Assembly (NCBI GenBank): GCA_963831105.1
Contig: CAWHOS010000002.1
Location: 50,793 to 114,792 of the forward strand
Reading direction: 5' to 3'
DNA length: 64,000 nucleotides
DNA from: DATFQI01 sp963831105
GTDB taxonomy: Bacteria; Actinomycetota; Thermoleophilia; Solirubrobacterales; Solirubrobacteraceae
Shown in pieces: positions 1 to 8,801 of this stretch. The position numbers and the translations under genes were made by a program. The notes beneath the pieces are model-generated. The model was not told the DNA's origin. It ran no database searches and was given only the letters and a program-made list of their open reading frames with translations. Position 1 is the stretch's first letter. Every line of letters begins with the position of its first letter.

Positions 1-511
1 TTCGGCTACGGGTCGCTGTTGGAGGCCGGCGACGGCCGCCCGTGCCGCCTGCCGGGCCATCGCCGGGTGTGGGGCGTGGCGATGGACAACCGCCGCACGC
101 TGCCCGGCTACAAGTACTACCTGGAGCCGGACGGCTCCCGGCCGGAGGTGTTCGTGGCCTTCCTGGACCTCGTGCGCGAGCCCGGCGCGGCGGTCGACGG
201 CGTCGTCTTCGAGGTCCCCGACCTCGGCGCAGTGGACGCGCGCGAGCGCAACTACGCGCGCGTGGAGGTGACCGGCTCGCTCGAGGCCGACCTCGGCGGG
301 CCCGTCTGGGCCTACTCCGGGCTCGGCGAGGCGCGCGAGCGCTACGCCCGCGCCCGCGCGGCGGGGAGCGCGGTCGTCGCGCGCGCGTACCTGGAGGGCG
401 TGCGGGCGGGGTTCGCGGCGCACGGGCTGGCGTTCGAGCACCGTGCCCGAGGTCCCGGTCGTGGATCTCGACCGGGTCGACGTGCCTTCGAACGTCGACG
501 GCGCTGGGTAG
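1..511 (+). CDS. gamma-glutamylcyclotransferase-like protein, 5'-truncated, one frameshift
   Basis: The window opens inside this gene with FGYGSL, the substrate-loop signature of the gamma-glutamylcyclotransferase (AIG2/GGCT) fold, so the N-terminus lies upstream. The reading frame is 1 until about base 442. It then continues convincingly in frame 2 (VPEVPVVDLDRVD) to TAG at 509-511. One base is therefore missing or extra near 440. Without the shift the frame would fuse artificially to the PAP2 gene downstream. Family members cleave gamma-glutamyl amines or act in glutathione turnover; the exact substrate here cannot be read. A strong hairpin follows the stop. Confidence 0.6.
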
Positions 512-551
512 GGAGGTGGAGGAGCCGGCCGGTCCGGGGCCGCCATGCACC

Positions 552-594
552 GAGATCCCTCTCAGGCCTCATTACGGGGCCTGAGAGGGATCTC
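552..594 (+). terminator. perfect 17-bp hairpin after the GGCT-like gene
   Basis: Bases 552-568 and 578-594 are perfect inverted repeats of 17 bases with a 9-base loop. There is no clear T tract. The position, 40 bases after a stop codon and about 95 bases before the next start, fits a terminator or attenuator. Confidence 0.65.
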
Positions 595-687
595 ACCGAT
601 CAGGCCGGCTCCCTCGCTCCCCGTACCCAGCGCCGTTGCCCTTCCTCACGGACACTGTCCACCGCCGCAGATAGACTCGCCCGCGCC

Positions 688-1620
688 GTGCGCCTGTCCA
701 CCGCCATCCGCGTGGCCGCGGGTGCGGCCCTCGTCGCCGGGATCGCCGCGCCCCTCGCCCGCCGGCGGCTCAAGCTCCCCCCTCCCGTCGTCACGGGGAC
801 CGCGGCCCTGGCCCCGCTCGCCCTCTGCGTGCTCGTCCCGCGCTCGCGCGCGCGTGATGCTGGGACGTGCCTGCTGCAGATGTGGGCCTATGTGGCCACG
901 TACGAGATGCCCAACGACGATCCGGAGGCGCTCGAGCGCCGGGTCCGGGTCCGCTATCCCGTGCGCGCCGACAAGACGCTCGGGCTCGGCACGACGCCGA
1001 CGCTGCGCCTCCAGCGCGCGCTCGCGACCCCGGGCAGCTTCCGCGCCTGGGAGAAGGTGCTCGTCTGGTCGCACTGGCTGTGGTTCCTGTTCCCGCACGG
1101 GACCGTCGCGTACCTGCTGCTGCGCCGGCCCGAGCACTTCCCGCGCGGCGCCGCGCAGATCTACGCGACGTTCGATCTCGGACTGATCGGCTACTGGGCC
1201 ATCCCGACCGCCCCGCCCTGGTACGCCGCGGCCCAGGGCCTGATGGCCGACGGCCGCACGCCGGAGCTGCGGCGGATGATGGTCGAATACGGTGAGCAGT
1301 TCTGGAAGTCCGGGTGGGCGCCTCTGTACGGTTTCCTGGGAGGCAATCCACTCGCTGCCATGCCGTCACTGCACTTCGCCACCTCCGTGACGGCGGCCCA
1401 CGTGCTCTCCGACAGTCGTGCTGCCGCCGCGCCGTTGGCATGGGCATACGCGGCGACGCTGGGGCTCGCGCTCGTCTACCTGGGCGAGCACTACGTCGTC
1501 GACCTCGCCGCCGGCCTGACGCTCGCCGAGGGGGTGCGGCGGGGCAGCCCGGCCGCCGCCCCGCTCGCGCGGGGGGTGAGCAGCGCCGTCCGCTCCCTCG
1601 AACGGAGGGCGGCGGCGTGA
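688..1620 (+). CDS. PAP2-superfamily membrane phosphatase / inositolphosphotransferase-like
   Basis: About 310 residues from a GTG start. Several hydrophobic segments flank the PAP2 signature motifs PSLHFATS (near residue 227) and GEHYVVDLAAG (near residue 269), which carry the histidine pair and aspartate used for phosphoryl transfer. The KTLGLG-type element near residue 94 replaces the classical first motif, as in the inositolphosphotransferase-like PAP2 branch of actinobacteria. It is probably an integral membrane enzyme acting on lipid-linked phosphates. The stop overlaps the start of the next gene by four bases (GTGA), so the two are co-translated. Confidence 0.75.
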   Translation: MRLSTAIRVAAGAALVAGIAAPLARRRLKLPPPVVTGTAALAPLALCVLVPRSRARDAGTCLLQMWAYVATYEMPNDDPEALERRVRVRYPVRADKTLGLGTTPTLRLQRALATPGSFRAWEKVLVWSHWLWFLFPHGTVAYLLLRRPEHFPRGAAQIYATFDLGLIGYWAIPTAPPWYAAAQGLMADGRTPELRRMMVEYGEQFWKSGWAPLYGFLGGNPLAAMPSLHFATSVTAAHVLSDSRAAAAPLAWAYAATLGLALVYLGEHYVVDLAAGLTLAEGVRRGSPAAAPLARGVSSAVRSLERRAAA

Positions 1621-2771
1621 GCGACATGAGCAGGACCCGCCCGCCCGGCTCCCACGACGACGACGACGTGCTGCGCGACCCCGATCTCGAGCCGCTGGAG
1701 CTCGAGGAGTCCGAGGAGGACGAGGACCACGGCCTCGAGATCAACCGCCGCAGCGTGCTCGGGCTCGGGCTGTTCCTGCTGCTCTCGATCGCCGCGATGT
1801 ACTTCCTGCTGCCGCAGCTCGCGGGCCTCGAGGACACGTGGCGCAGGATCGAGGACGGCAGCCCCTACTGGATGATCGTGGCGCTGCTGTTCGCGTGCGG
1901 GATGTTCTTCGGCTACGTCGCGATGTTCCGCGGCATCTTCATCAACGCCGGCACGACCCGCATCGACTGGCGCGCCAGCTACCAGATCACGATGGCCGGC
2001 CTGGCCGCGTCGCGGATCTTCGCCGCCGGCGGCGCCGGCGGGCTCGTGCTGACCGCGTGGGCGCTGCGGCGCTCAGGGATGCCCAAGCGGGTCGTGGCCG
2101 ACAAGACGCTGACGTTCCTGATCCTCACCTACCTGCCCTACATGGCCGCCCTGATCATCTGCGGCCTCGGGCTGCGGCTCGGGATCTTCAACGGGCCGGC
2201 GCCGTTCGGCCTCACCGTCGTGCCGGCGATCATCGCGGTGATCCTCACCGGGCTCGGCGTCGCCACGGCGCTCGTGCCGACCGACCTCCAGCACCGCCTG
2301 GAGGGATTCGCGCGCGGGCACGGGCGGCTGGGGCGCTGGGCGCAGCGGCTCGCCAACCTCCCCGCCGCCGCGTCGGCCGGGATGCGCGACGCGCTGCGGC
2401 ACCTGCGCCACCCCGACCCCGCGCTGTTCGGCGCGATCCTGTTCTGGGCCTGCCAGGTCGGCGTGCTGTGGGCGGCGTTCCACGCGTTCGGCGGCGCTCC
2501 GCCGCTCGCCGTGCTCACGCAGGCCTTCTTCGTGGGGATGTTCGGCAACCTGCTGCCGATGCCGGGCGGCGTCGGCGGCGTCGAAGGCGGCATGATCGCT
2601 GCGCTGGCGGCGTTCGAGGTCGACGCGGGGCAGGCGGTCGTGGCCGTCCTGCTGTTCCGGGCGATGACCTTCTGGCTGCCGCTGATCCCGGGCGTGATCG
2701 CCTACTTCCAGCTGCGCAAGACGGTGGAGCGCTGGAGGATCGAGCTACACTCACTATACAAAGTGAAGTAA
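1617..2771 (+). CDS. UPF0104 / lysylphosphatidylglycerol synthase TM-region-like membrane protein
   Basis: 384 residues. An acidic, disordered N-terminus of about 40 residues (runs of Asp/Glu) precedes seven or eight transmembrane helices. The C-terminal GNLLPMPGGVGGVEGGM element is the hallmark of the UPF0104 (AglD/YbhN) family, which shares the membrane domain of MprF flippases. The family is linked to lipid or lipid-linked sugar handling; no catalytic domain is attached. The GTG start at 1617 overlaps the stop of the PAP2 gene and has ACGGAGGGC just upstream; an ATG at 1626 is the alternative. The PAP2 partnership supports a role in envelope lipid metabolism. Confidence 0.8.
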   Translation: MSDMSRTRPPGSHDDDDVLRDPDLEPLELEESEEDEDHGLEINRRSVLGLGLFLLLSIAAMYFLLPQLAGLEDTWRRIEDGSPYWMIVALLFACGMFFGYVAMFRGIFINAGTTRIDWRASYQITMAGLAASRIFAAGGAGGLVLTAWALRRSGMPKRVVADKTLTFLILTYLPYMAALIICGLGLRLGIFNGPAPFGLTVVPAIIAVILTGLGVATALVPTDLQHRLEGFARGHGRLGRWAQRLANLPAAASAGMRDALRHLRHPDPALFGAILFWACQVGVLWAAFHAFGGAPPLAVLTQAFFVGMFGNLLPMPGGVGGVEGGMIAALAAFEVDAGQAVVAVLLFRAMTFWLPLIPGVIAYFQLRKTVERWRIELHSLYKVK

Positions 2772-2786
2772 GGACGAGAGAGAGCG

Positions 2787-3800
2787 ATGCCCGACATCGA
2801 GAACGTGATCATCATCGGCAGCGGCCCGGCCGGGTACACGGCCGCGCTGTACACCGCCAGAGCCAATCTGAACCCGCTCGTGATCGAGGGGTTCCTCTGG
2901 GGCGGGCTGCTGCAGCAGACCACGGACGTCGAGAACTACCCGGGCTACCCGCAGGGCGTGATGGGGCCGCAGATGATGCAGGACCTGCGCGACCAGGCCG
3001 AGCGCTTCGGCACGCGCTTCATCACCGAGAACGCGACCCGCCTGGTGCCCGGCGAGGACGGCGAGCCCCACACGGTCTACATCGACGACGAGGTCTACAA
3101 GGCCCGCGCCGTCGTGCTCGCCATGGGCGCCGAGCACAAGAAGCTCTGCGTGCCGGGCGAGGAGGAGCTCGGCGGCCGCGGCGTGTCCTACTGCGCGACC
3201 TGCGACGCCGCGTTCTTCAAGGACCGCGCGACGATCATCGTCGGCGGCGGCGACTCCGCGATGGAGGAGGCGATCTTCCTCGCCAAGTTCTCCTCGAAGG
3301 TCGTGATCGTGCACCGGCGCGACGAGTTCCGCGCGTCGAAGATCATGCTCGAGCGCGCGCGCTCGACGGAGAACATCGAGTTCAAGACGCCGTTCGTCGT
3401 CGAGGAATTCCTCGCGGGCGACGCCGGCGCCCTGGACCGCGCGCGGCTGCGCAACGCGGAGACGGGCGAGACCGAGGAGCTGCCGATGGACGGCGCCTTC
3501 ATCGCGATCGGCCACGAGCCGCAGTCGGAGATCGTCGACGGCCTCGTCGACACCGACGACGATGGCTACGTCATCACCGAGGGCAAGTCCACGCGGACCA
3601 ACCTCCCGGGCATCTTCGCCGCCGGCGATCTGGTCGACCACACCTACCGCCAGGCGATCACGGCCGCCGGCTCGGGCTGTCAGGCCGCGCTGGACGCCGA
3701 GTGGTACCTGCGCGACAACCCGGCGGTCCCGACGCCCGCGGCGCTCGAGGGCACGGGCGACCTCGCCGAGCAGCAGTGGGCGCCGAGCGCCCGCTCGTAG
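2787..3800 (+). CDS. trxB: thioredoxin reductase (NADPH)
   Basis: 337 residues. The FAD-binding GSGPAGYTAALYTAR lies at residues 11-25, the redox-active CATC at 136-139 and the NADPH-binding VGGGDSAMEEA near 153. The C-terminal FAD motif GIFAAGDLVD is present. Together these identify low-molecular-weight TrxB, which reduces thioredoxin with NADPH in the cytosol. A purine-rich ribosome site (AAGGACGAG) precedes ATG 2787. The gene is 15 bases after the UPF0104 gene and probably shares its transcript. The length is slightly above the usual 310-320 because of a short C-terminal tail. No thioredoxin gene is adjacent. Confidence 0.96.
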   Translation: MPDIENVIIIGSGPAGYTAALYTARANLNPLVIEGFLWGGLLQQTTDVENYPGYPQGVMGPQMMQDLRDQAERFGTRFITENATRLVPGEDGEPHTVYIDDEVYKARAVVLAMGAEHKKLCVPGEEELGGRGVSYCATCDAAFFKDRATIIVGGGDSAMEEAIFLAKFSSKVVIVHRRDEFRASKIMLERARSTENIEFKTPFVVEEFLAGDAGALDRARLRNAETGETEELPMDGAFIAIGHEPQSEIVDGLVDTDDDGYVITEGKSTRTNLPGIFAAGDLVDHTYRQAITAAGSGCQAALDAEWYLRDNPAVPTPAALEGTGDLAEQQWAPSARS

Positions 3801-3803
3801 TAG

Positions 3804-5522
3804 CTAGAGCCGCTTGATCGTGAGCCGGTAGCCCGCGTCCAGCGCGCGGGCGCCGGACTGGGCGCCGAGCGCCACGTAGAACGTGCGCGTCCGCCCGGTG
3901 CGGTTGCGCAGCGTGATGCGCTCGGTGCGCTTGCCCTTGCGGCGCGAGGTCGCCAGCCGCGGCGCGCTCCTGCAGCGCCGGCGCGAGCACCTGGCCAGCG
4001 ACTTGATCCCCGAGGAGAAGCCGGCCAGGACCGGGTCGCCGAAGGTCGGCTTGGCTATGACGCGCACGTCCGAGCGCCGGCGGACCCGGACCCGGTACAC
4101 GTCGGCCGGGTCCTCGAAGGCGTCGACGAGCCCGCTGAGGCGGGCGGTCGCGCGGCCGCGGAAGACGGGGGCGGCGGCCTTGCCGAAGGCCCGGCCGTCG
4201 ATCCACACCATGTCGTCGTTGGGCTCGAGCGGGTCGCGCGGCGGCGGCCTGCGGTTCAGGGCGGCGCCGACGTCGAGCAGCCCGAAGCCCGTGGCGTTGT
4301 CGAAGCCCGCGCGGCCGAGGTCGCGCGCCGACAGCCGCACCGCCTGCGCGACCTGGTCGGGCGTGAGGTCCCGCCGCGCCTGGCGCACCCAGGCGACCGC
4401 CGCGGAGACCATCGGGGCCGAGAAGCTGGTGCCGTCCAGGCGCGTGTAGCCGTCCGGCGTGCCGTCGTCGTCCAGCGCCGCCGGCACGGCGGTCATGATC
4501 GACTCGCCGGGCGCGCTCAGGTCCACCGCGGGGTTGGAGTTCGAGAACGACGAGGAGTCCAGCCGCGCGTTGACGGCCGCGATCGTGAGCACGTGCGGCA
4601 GCGAGGCGGGGAACTCGAGCGGGTTGCCCTCGGCGAACTCGTTGCCGGCGGCCGCGACCGGGATGATCCCGCGCCGCACGGCGAGCTGGATCGCGGCGTA
4701 CTCGGCGCGGCACAGGCGCTGGGAGCCGTAGCTCATGTTGATCACCGCGGCGCCGTCGCGGATCGCCTCGCGCACGCCGCGAGCGGAGGCCGAGCACGTC
4801 AGCGCGTTGGGCGGCAGCGGCACGTTGAGGGCGCGGGCGCCGGGCCAGACGCCGAGGATCCCGACGTCGTTCTTGGGCGCGGCCGCGACCGCCGCGGTCG
4901 CCGTGCCGTGGAGGTTGTCCAGCGGCCTGGTGCCGAGCGTGCGGACGTTGGAGCCGGCGAACTCGGGGTGGCTCTCGTCGAGCCGGGTGTCGAGCAGCGC
5001 GATCAGCGGGCTCGTCGCGTCGACGGGCGGCGGGGCGAGGTTCGGGTCCGCGACCGCCGCGCGCCAGGCGTCCGGCGACTTCGACAGCGGGTCGTCGGGG
5101 ACGGCCTGCTTGGTGCGCCGCAGCGCGTCGGGCTGGGCGTAGAGCAGCAGGCCGCGGCTGCGCAGGGCGCCGGCCATCGCCCGCGCCCTGGAGCGCGCCA
5201 CCACGTAGTCGCCGCCGCCGATCAGCCGCGCGCCGAACGCGCGCGCCACCGTGCGGGCGCCGGCGCCGGGGCGAGCGCCGACGAGCCAGGTGCCCGGGGC
5301 GGACCGGACGGCCGCCGCCGACGCGTCGCCCGGGAACTGCATCGGCTCGGGTACCGAGCGCAGCGCCTGCGGGGCTCCGGCGGCGGCGGTGTGCGCCTTG
5401 GCCGCGCCGGTGCGCGCCGGTGCCGCCTGCGGCGCGCGCGCCTCGCCGGCCTGGGCGGACGGTGCCGCGGCGATCAGCGCGGCGGCCGCGGCGAGCGGCG
5501 CGATGAGTCGGGGGGCCTTCAC
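3804..5522 (-). CDS. secreted subtilisin-family (S8) serine protease
   Basis: 572 residues with an N-terminal signal peptide ending near ...PSAQA. A prodomain-like region of about 140 residues follows. The catalytic triad is visible: Asp178 in IALLDTRLDESHP, His205 in LDNLHGTA and Ser366 in GTSFSAPMVS, with the oxyanion Asn294 in AAAGNE. The C-terminal 150 residues form an extra domain of the bacterial pre-peptidase C-terminal kind. Its tail meets trxB tail-to-tail, 3 bases apart. The expected product is an exported degradative or processing protease. Confidence 0.9.
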   Translation of the reverse strand: MKAPRLIAPLAAAAALIAAAPSAQAGEARAPQAAPARTGAAKAHTAAAGAPQALRSVPEPMQFPGDASAAAVRSAPGTWLVGARPGAGARTVARAFGARLIGGGDYVVARSRARAMAGALRSRGLLLYAQPDALRRTKQAVPDDPLSKSPDAWRAAVADPNLAPPPVDATSPLIALLDTRLDESHPEFAGSNVRTLGTRPLDNLHGTATAAVAAAPKNDVGILGVWPGARALNVPLPPNALTCSASARGVREAIRDGAAVINMSYGSQRLCRAEYAAIQLAVRRGIIPVAAAGNEFAEGNPLEFPASLPHVLTIAAVNARLDSSSFSNSNPAVDLSAPGESIMTAVPAALDDDGTPDGYTRLDGTSFSAPMVSAAVAWVRQARRDLTPDQVAQAVRLSARDLGRAGFDNATGFGLLDVGAALNRRPPPRDPLEPNDDMVWIDGRAFGKAAAPVFRGRATARLSGLVDAFEDPADVYRVRVRRRSDVRVIAKPTFGDPVLAGFSSGIKSLARCSRRRCRSAPRLATSRRKGKRTERITLRNRTGRTRTFYVALGAQSGARALDAGYRLTIKRL

Positions 5523-5537
5523 GCGAGCACCAACACG

Positions 5538-7067
5538 CTATCCGTCCTGACGGAGCGGCCCGCCGGCGCGCGCGGCACGCACCAGCTCGGGAGCCGGCCG
5601 GTAGCGCTCCTCGCGGTACTCCTCCTGCAGCGCCGTGAGCAGCACCAGCACCTCGGCGGCGCCGATCTCGTCGCCCCACTCCATCGGGCCGCGCGGGTGG
5701 TTGAGTCCGAGCACCATCCCGGCGTCGACGTCCTCCGGGCTGCCGACGCCCTCGCCGACCGCGAAGCACGCCTCGTTGACGAGCTGGGCGACGATCCGGC
5801 CCAGCACGAGGCCCGGCGCGTCGCCGACCCGCTCCGTCGCCATCCCGAGCGTCGCGAAGAAGCGCTCCGCGGCCGCCAGCGTGGCCGGCGCGGTCGACGG
5901 CCCCGACGTCAGCTCGGCCAGGCGGCCGAACGGCGGCAGCAGGTGGAAGCCGGCGCTCGGGCCGCCGGGGTCCTGGGCGGCGAGCGGAGCGGCGTCGCAG
6001 AGCAGCAGCTGCGGGCCGCCCTGCAATACGGCGTCGTGGCCGCCGCAGTCGACGATCAACGAAGGGACCTGGCCCTCGGCGTCCTCGGGCGCGGCGACGT
6101 CCCAGCCCGCTCCGATCGCGGCCTCGGCCAGCTCCTCCGCGAGATCGCACTGGCCCGCGACCACGATCAGCCCGTCGCCGCCGCCGGGCTCGGGCGGCTC
6201 CGGGTCGGGCGGCGGGCCGTCGGGGTAGCGGAACCAGCCCTCGCCGGTCTTGCGGCCGTGGCGGCCGGCGGCGACGGCGCGGGCCGCGAGCGGCGACGGC
6301 CGCCAGCGCGGCTCGTGGAAGGACTGCTCGAAGAACGACTTCGAGATCGTGAAGCCGACGTCGACGCCGACGAGGTCCATCAGCTCGAACGGGCCCATCT
6401 TGAAGCCGCCCGCCATCCGGCAGATGCGGTCGACCTGCTCCGGCGTGGCGATCCGCTGCTCGACGAGGCGCAGCCCCTCGAGCGCGAACGGCCGGTTGCA
6501 GCGGTTCACGAGGAAGCCGGGCCCGTCGGCGGCGGCGATCACGGTCTTGCCCATCGCCTCGCCGGCCGCGCGGGCGCGGGCCAGCGCCGGCTCGCCCGAG
6601 CGCTCGCCGGCGACGACCTCGAGCAGCCGCATGACGGGCGGCGGGTTGAAGAAGTGCATGCCGACCACCCGCTCCGGCCCGGGCACGCCGGCCGCGAGCG
6701 CGGTCACGCTCAGCGACGAGGTGTTCGTGGCCAGCACGCAGTCGGCGGCGACGTGCTCGGCGAGCTCGCGGAACAGCCCGCGCTTGAGCTCGACGTCCTC
6801 GGGCGCGGCCTCGATGACCAGCTCGGCGGGGGCGAGGTCGCCCAGCGCATCCGCGCGCTCGAGCTCGCCGAGCTGCTCGCGCTTCAGGCGCCCCTTCTCG
6901 ACGCCGCGCTCGATCCGTCCGCGCGCGCTCTCGATCCCGCGCGCGAGCGCCTGCTCGTCGGGGTCGAAGAGCAGCGCGCGTGCGCCGGCCTGCGCCGCGA
7001 GCTGGGCGATCCCGGCGCCCATCGTCCCGGCGCCGACTACGCCGATCACCTTCGGTGCCGGGCTCAC
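5538..7067 (-). CDS. 3-hydroxyacyl-CoA dehydrogenase (two HCDH C-terminal domains)
   Basis: 509 residues from GTG. The Rossmann motif GVVGAGTMGAGIAQ starts at residue 9, and the catalytic segment VVGMHFFNPPPVM near residue 135 supplies the active-site histidine. Two tandem C-terminal dimerisation domains follow (GFLVNRCNRPF and GLVLGRIVAQLVNEA), the architecture of PaaH/PaaC-type or long single-chain 3-hydroxybutyryl-CoA dehydrogenases. The enzyme oxidises 3-hydroxyacyl-CoA to 3-ketoacyl-CoA with NAD+, in beta-oxidation or phenylacetate breakdown. No other beta-oxidation genes adjoin it, so the exact pathway is open. It is divergent from the next gene with only two bases between starts. Confidence 0.88.
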   Translation of the reverse strand: MSPAPKVIGVVGAGTMGAGIAQLAAQAGARALLFDPDEQALARGIESARGRIERGVEKGRLKREQLGELERADALGDLAPAELVIEAAPEDVELKRGLFRELAEHVAADCVLATNTSSLSVTALAAGVPGPERVVGMHFFNPPPVMRLLEVVAGERSGEPALARARAAGEAMGKTVIAAADGPGFLVNRCNRPFALEGLRLVEQRIATPEQVDRICRMAGGFKMGPFELMDLVGVDVGFTISKSFFEQSFHEPRWRPSPLAARAVAAGRHGRKTGEGWFRYPDGPPPDPEPPEPGGGDGLIVVAGQCDLAEELAEAAIGAGWDVAAPEDAEGQVPSLIVDCGGHDAVLQGGPQLLLCDAAPLAAQDPGGPSAGFHLLPPFGRLAELTSGPSTAPATLAAAERFFATLGMATERVGDAPGLVLGRIVAQLVNEACFAVGEGVGSPEDVDAGMVLGLNHPRGPMEWGDEIGAAEVLVLLTALQEEYREERYRPAPELVRAARAGGPLRQDG

Positions 7068-7069
7068 CG

Positions 7070-7390
7070 GTGCGAGTATTACGGACCATCGACCCGTTCA
7101 CCGTGATCTTCGGGGGCACCCTGCTGTTCTTCGTCGTCTTCGTGCTCCTGCTCGGGCTGTTCTCCAAGCGCTCGGCGATCGACATCCTCGACTGGAAGCC
7201 GACCCGCTCGCCCGAGGTCGAGGCGCAGAACGACATCGACGACGTGCAGCAGATGATCGACGCGCAGAACGCGATCCGCCGCCGCCGCGGCCTGCCCGAC
7301 CGCGACGAGGAGGAGATCGCCGAGAGCGTGCGGCGCCACCGCCAGGAGCTCGCCGAGCAGGCGCGCCGCTACCGCTCGAAGGGCGACTGA
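7070..7390 (+). CDS. small single-pass membrane protein with coiled-coil tail
   Basis: 106 residues from GTG 7070. One transmembrane helix of about 20 residues (FGGTLLFFVVFVLLLGLF) is followed by a charged helical tail rich in Arg, Glu and Gln. No enzymatic motif is seen and I do not recognise a named family. The start lies two bases from the start of the divergent dehydrogenase, so both mRNAs are probably leaderless or nearly so. The next gene starts one base after its stop, indicating an operon. Confidence 0.65.
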   Translation: MRVLRTIDPFTVIFGGTLLFFVVFVLLLGLFSKRSAIDILDWKPTRSPEVEAQNDIDDVQQMIDAQNAIRRRRGLPDRDEEEIAESVRRHRQELAEQARRYRSKGD

Positions 7391-7391
7391 G

Positions 7392-7844
7392 GTGGCGCGG
7401 ATCCTGATCGTGCCCTGCGGCTGCCGGGGCCGGGCGCTGGCGGCCGAGCTCGTCGCCGCCGGCCACGCCGTGCGCGGGACGACGCGCGGGGAGGGGGCCG
7501 AGGCGATCCGGGCCGCGGGCGCCGAGCCCTACGTCGGGGACCCCGACCGCATCGGGACGCTGATGGACGCGCTCGCGGGCGTGACGATCGTCTGCTGGCT
7601 GATGGGCACGATCCCCGTCCCCGAGCTGCACGAGGGGCGGCTGCGGATGCTGTGGGAGAAGCTCGTCGACACGCCCGTGCGGGGCGTCATCTACGAAGGC
7701 GCGCTACCCCAGGGGGAACAGGTCGCCCGCACGGCCTCGCAGACCTGGCAGATCCCGCTCGAGGTGCTCGACGCCGACCCGCTCGACCACGACGCGTGGC
7801 TGAGCGCGGCCCGCACCGCGGTGGACCGCCTGCTCGGAACCTAA
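7392..7844 (+). CDS. Rossmann-like NAD(P)-binding protein, function unknown
   Basis: 150 residues from GTG. The N-terminus MARILIVPCGCRGRALAAEL reads as a beta-alpha-beta Rossmann start, but the usual glycine motif is altered (PCGCRGR). GTTRG and GAEPYVGDP resemble the NmrA/epimerase style of dinucleotide-binding proteins. No catalytic YxxxK is visible, and the chain is too short for a full SDR. It overlaps no neighbour and shares a transcript with the small membrane gene. It may be a redox-sensor-like or degenerate epimerase; no function should be assigned. Confidence 0.6.
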   Translation: MARILIVPCGCRGRALAAELVAAGHAVRGTTRGEGAEAIRAAGAEPYVGDPDRIGTLMDALAGVTIVCWLMGTIPVPELHEGRLRMLWEKLVDTPVRGVIYEGALPQGEQVARTASQTWQIPLEVLDADPLDHDAWLSAARTAVDRLLGT

Positions 7845-7857
7845 AGGGCCTGTCCCC

Positions 7858-8355
7858 TTAGATTCGCGCGAGCAGGTCCTGCAGGATCCGGCCGGTGGCG
7901 CCCCAGATCAGGTGGCCGTCGACCTCGTAGGTCGGCGTCCGGAACGGGATCCCCTTGCGCACGAGCCGGCGCTCGGCGTAGGTGGCGCGCAGCTTCTCGA
8001 TCGGCAGCTCGAGCACCTCGGCGACCTCGTCCTCGCCGATCACCCACTCGAAGCCGGGCTCGATCAGCCCGACGAACGGATAGATCGCGTAGTTGGTCAC
8101 GAACGTCGGCGTCGGCTCGAGCGCGCCGAGCACGTCGACCACGCCGGGCGGCAGCCCGATCTCCTCGTGCGCCTCGCGCAGCGCCGTCTCCATCAGCGTC
8201 TCGCCCGGGTCCTGGCGGCCGCCGGGGAAGGAGATCTCGCCCGGGTGGCGCTTGAGGTCGTCGCGGCGGCGCGTGAAGACGGCGTGCAGCTCGCCGGCGC
8301 CGTCGACGTAGAGCGGCGCCAGGACGGCGGAGTCCGTGCGGCCGTGGACGTCCAT
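7858..8355 (-). CDS. NUDIX hydrolase, CoA pyrophosphatase type
   Basis: 165 residues from ATG 8355. A complete NUDIX box is present (GGRQDPGE followed by REAHEEIGL near residues 45-70), preceded by LKRHPGEISFPGG, the UPF0035 signature of CoA pyrophosphatases such as NudL/CoAse. The expected reaction is CoA to 3',5'-ADP plus 4'-phosphopantetheine. Homologous-looking residues continue upstream (LREELAAALLAPEEA), so translation may begin at a CTG overlapping the OsmC stop at 8409-8412; no ATG, GTG or TTG supports that. The gene is last in the OsmC/DUF1015 operon. Confidence 0.85.
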   Translation of the reverse strand: MDVHGRTDSAVLAPLYVDGAGELHAVFTRRRDDLKRHPGEISFPGGRQDPGETLMETALREAHEEIGLPPGVVDVLGALEPTPTFVTNYAIYPFVGLIEPGFEWVIGEDEVAEVLELPIEKLRATYAERRLVRKGIPFRTPTYEVDGHLIWGATGRILQDLLARI

Positions 8356-8408
8356 CGCCAGCGCCTCCTCGGGCGCCAGCAGCGCGGCCGCGAGCTCCTC
8401 GCGCAGGC

Positions 8409-8801
8409 TCAGCTGAGCTCTATCCGCTCGTCGAACGCCACTTCGCCCTCGAGCGTGCGGTGCACGGGGCACTTGGCGGCGATCACCTGCAGCTTGCGGA
8501 TCTGCTCGTCGCTGAGGTGGGCGGGCATCTTCATCACGAGCTCGAAGCGGGTCACGCAGCCGCGCTCGGCGGGCGTGTAGTCGACGTCGACCTCGAGCCC
8601 GTCGACGTTCCAGCCCTTGCGCTTGGCGTACATCTCCATCGTGATCGCCGTGCACGAGGCCAGCGACGCGGCGAGCATCTCCTGCGGGCTGGGCCCGAGG
8701 TCGTCGCCGCCGTGGTCGGCGGGCTCGTCGGCCGTCATCTGGTGCATGCGCACCTTGACGTCGTGGGTGAACTTGCTTCGCTGGGTGGCGGTGGCGCGCA
8801 T
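8409..8801 (-). CDS. OsmC/Ohr-family peroxiredoxin-like protein
   Basis: 130 residues. The two conserved cysteines are in LASCTAITM and KCPVHRTLEG, and GPSPQEMLAASLASC is the family signature helix. Members reduce organic hydroperoxides using the Cys pair and lipoyl or thiol donors in the cytosol. ATG 8801 overlaps the TGA of the DUF1015 gene by four bases (ATGA), so the two are translationally coupled. The family is usually 130-145 residues, so the gene is complete. Confidence 0.9.
   Translation of the reverse strand: MRATATQRSKFTHDVKVRMHQMTADEPADHGGDDLGPSPQEMLAASLASCTAITMEMYAKRKGWNVDGLEVDVDYTPAERGCVTRFELVMKMPAHLSDEQIRKLQVIAAKCPVHRTLEGEVAFDERIELS

Noticed and set aside
19..1620. One 533-residue fusion of the cyclotransferase-like and PAP2 proteins
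   Set aside because: A stop-free frame arises only through a shift near base 442 and a hairpin terminator lies in the middle; the two domains never belong together in known families.
3658..7236. 1192-residue open frame on the minus strand
   Set aside because: It is antisense or out of frame to trxB, the subtilase and the dehydrogenase, is full of Arg/Ala/Pro low-complexity sequence and matches the shadow-frame pattern of G+C-rich DNA.
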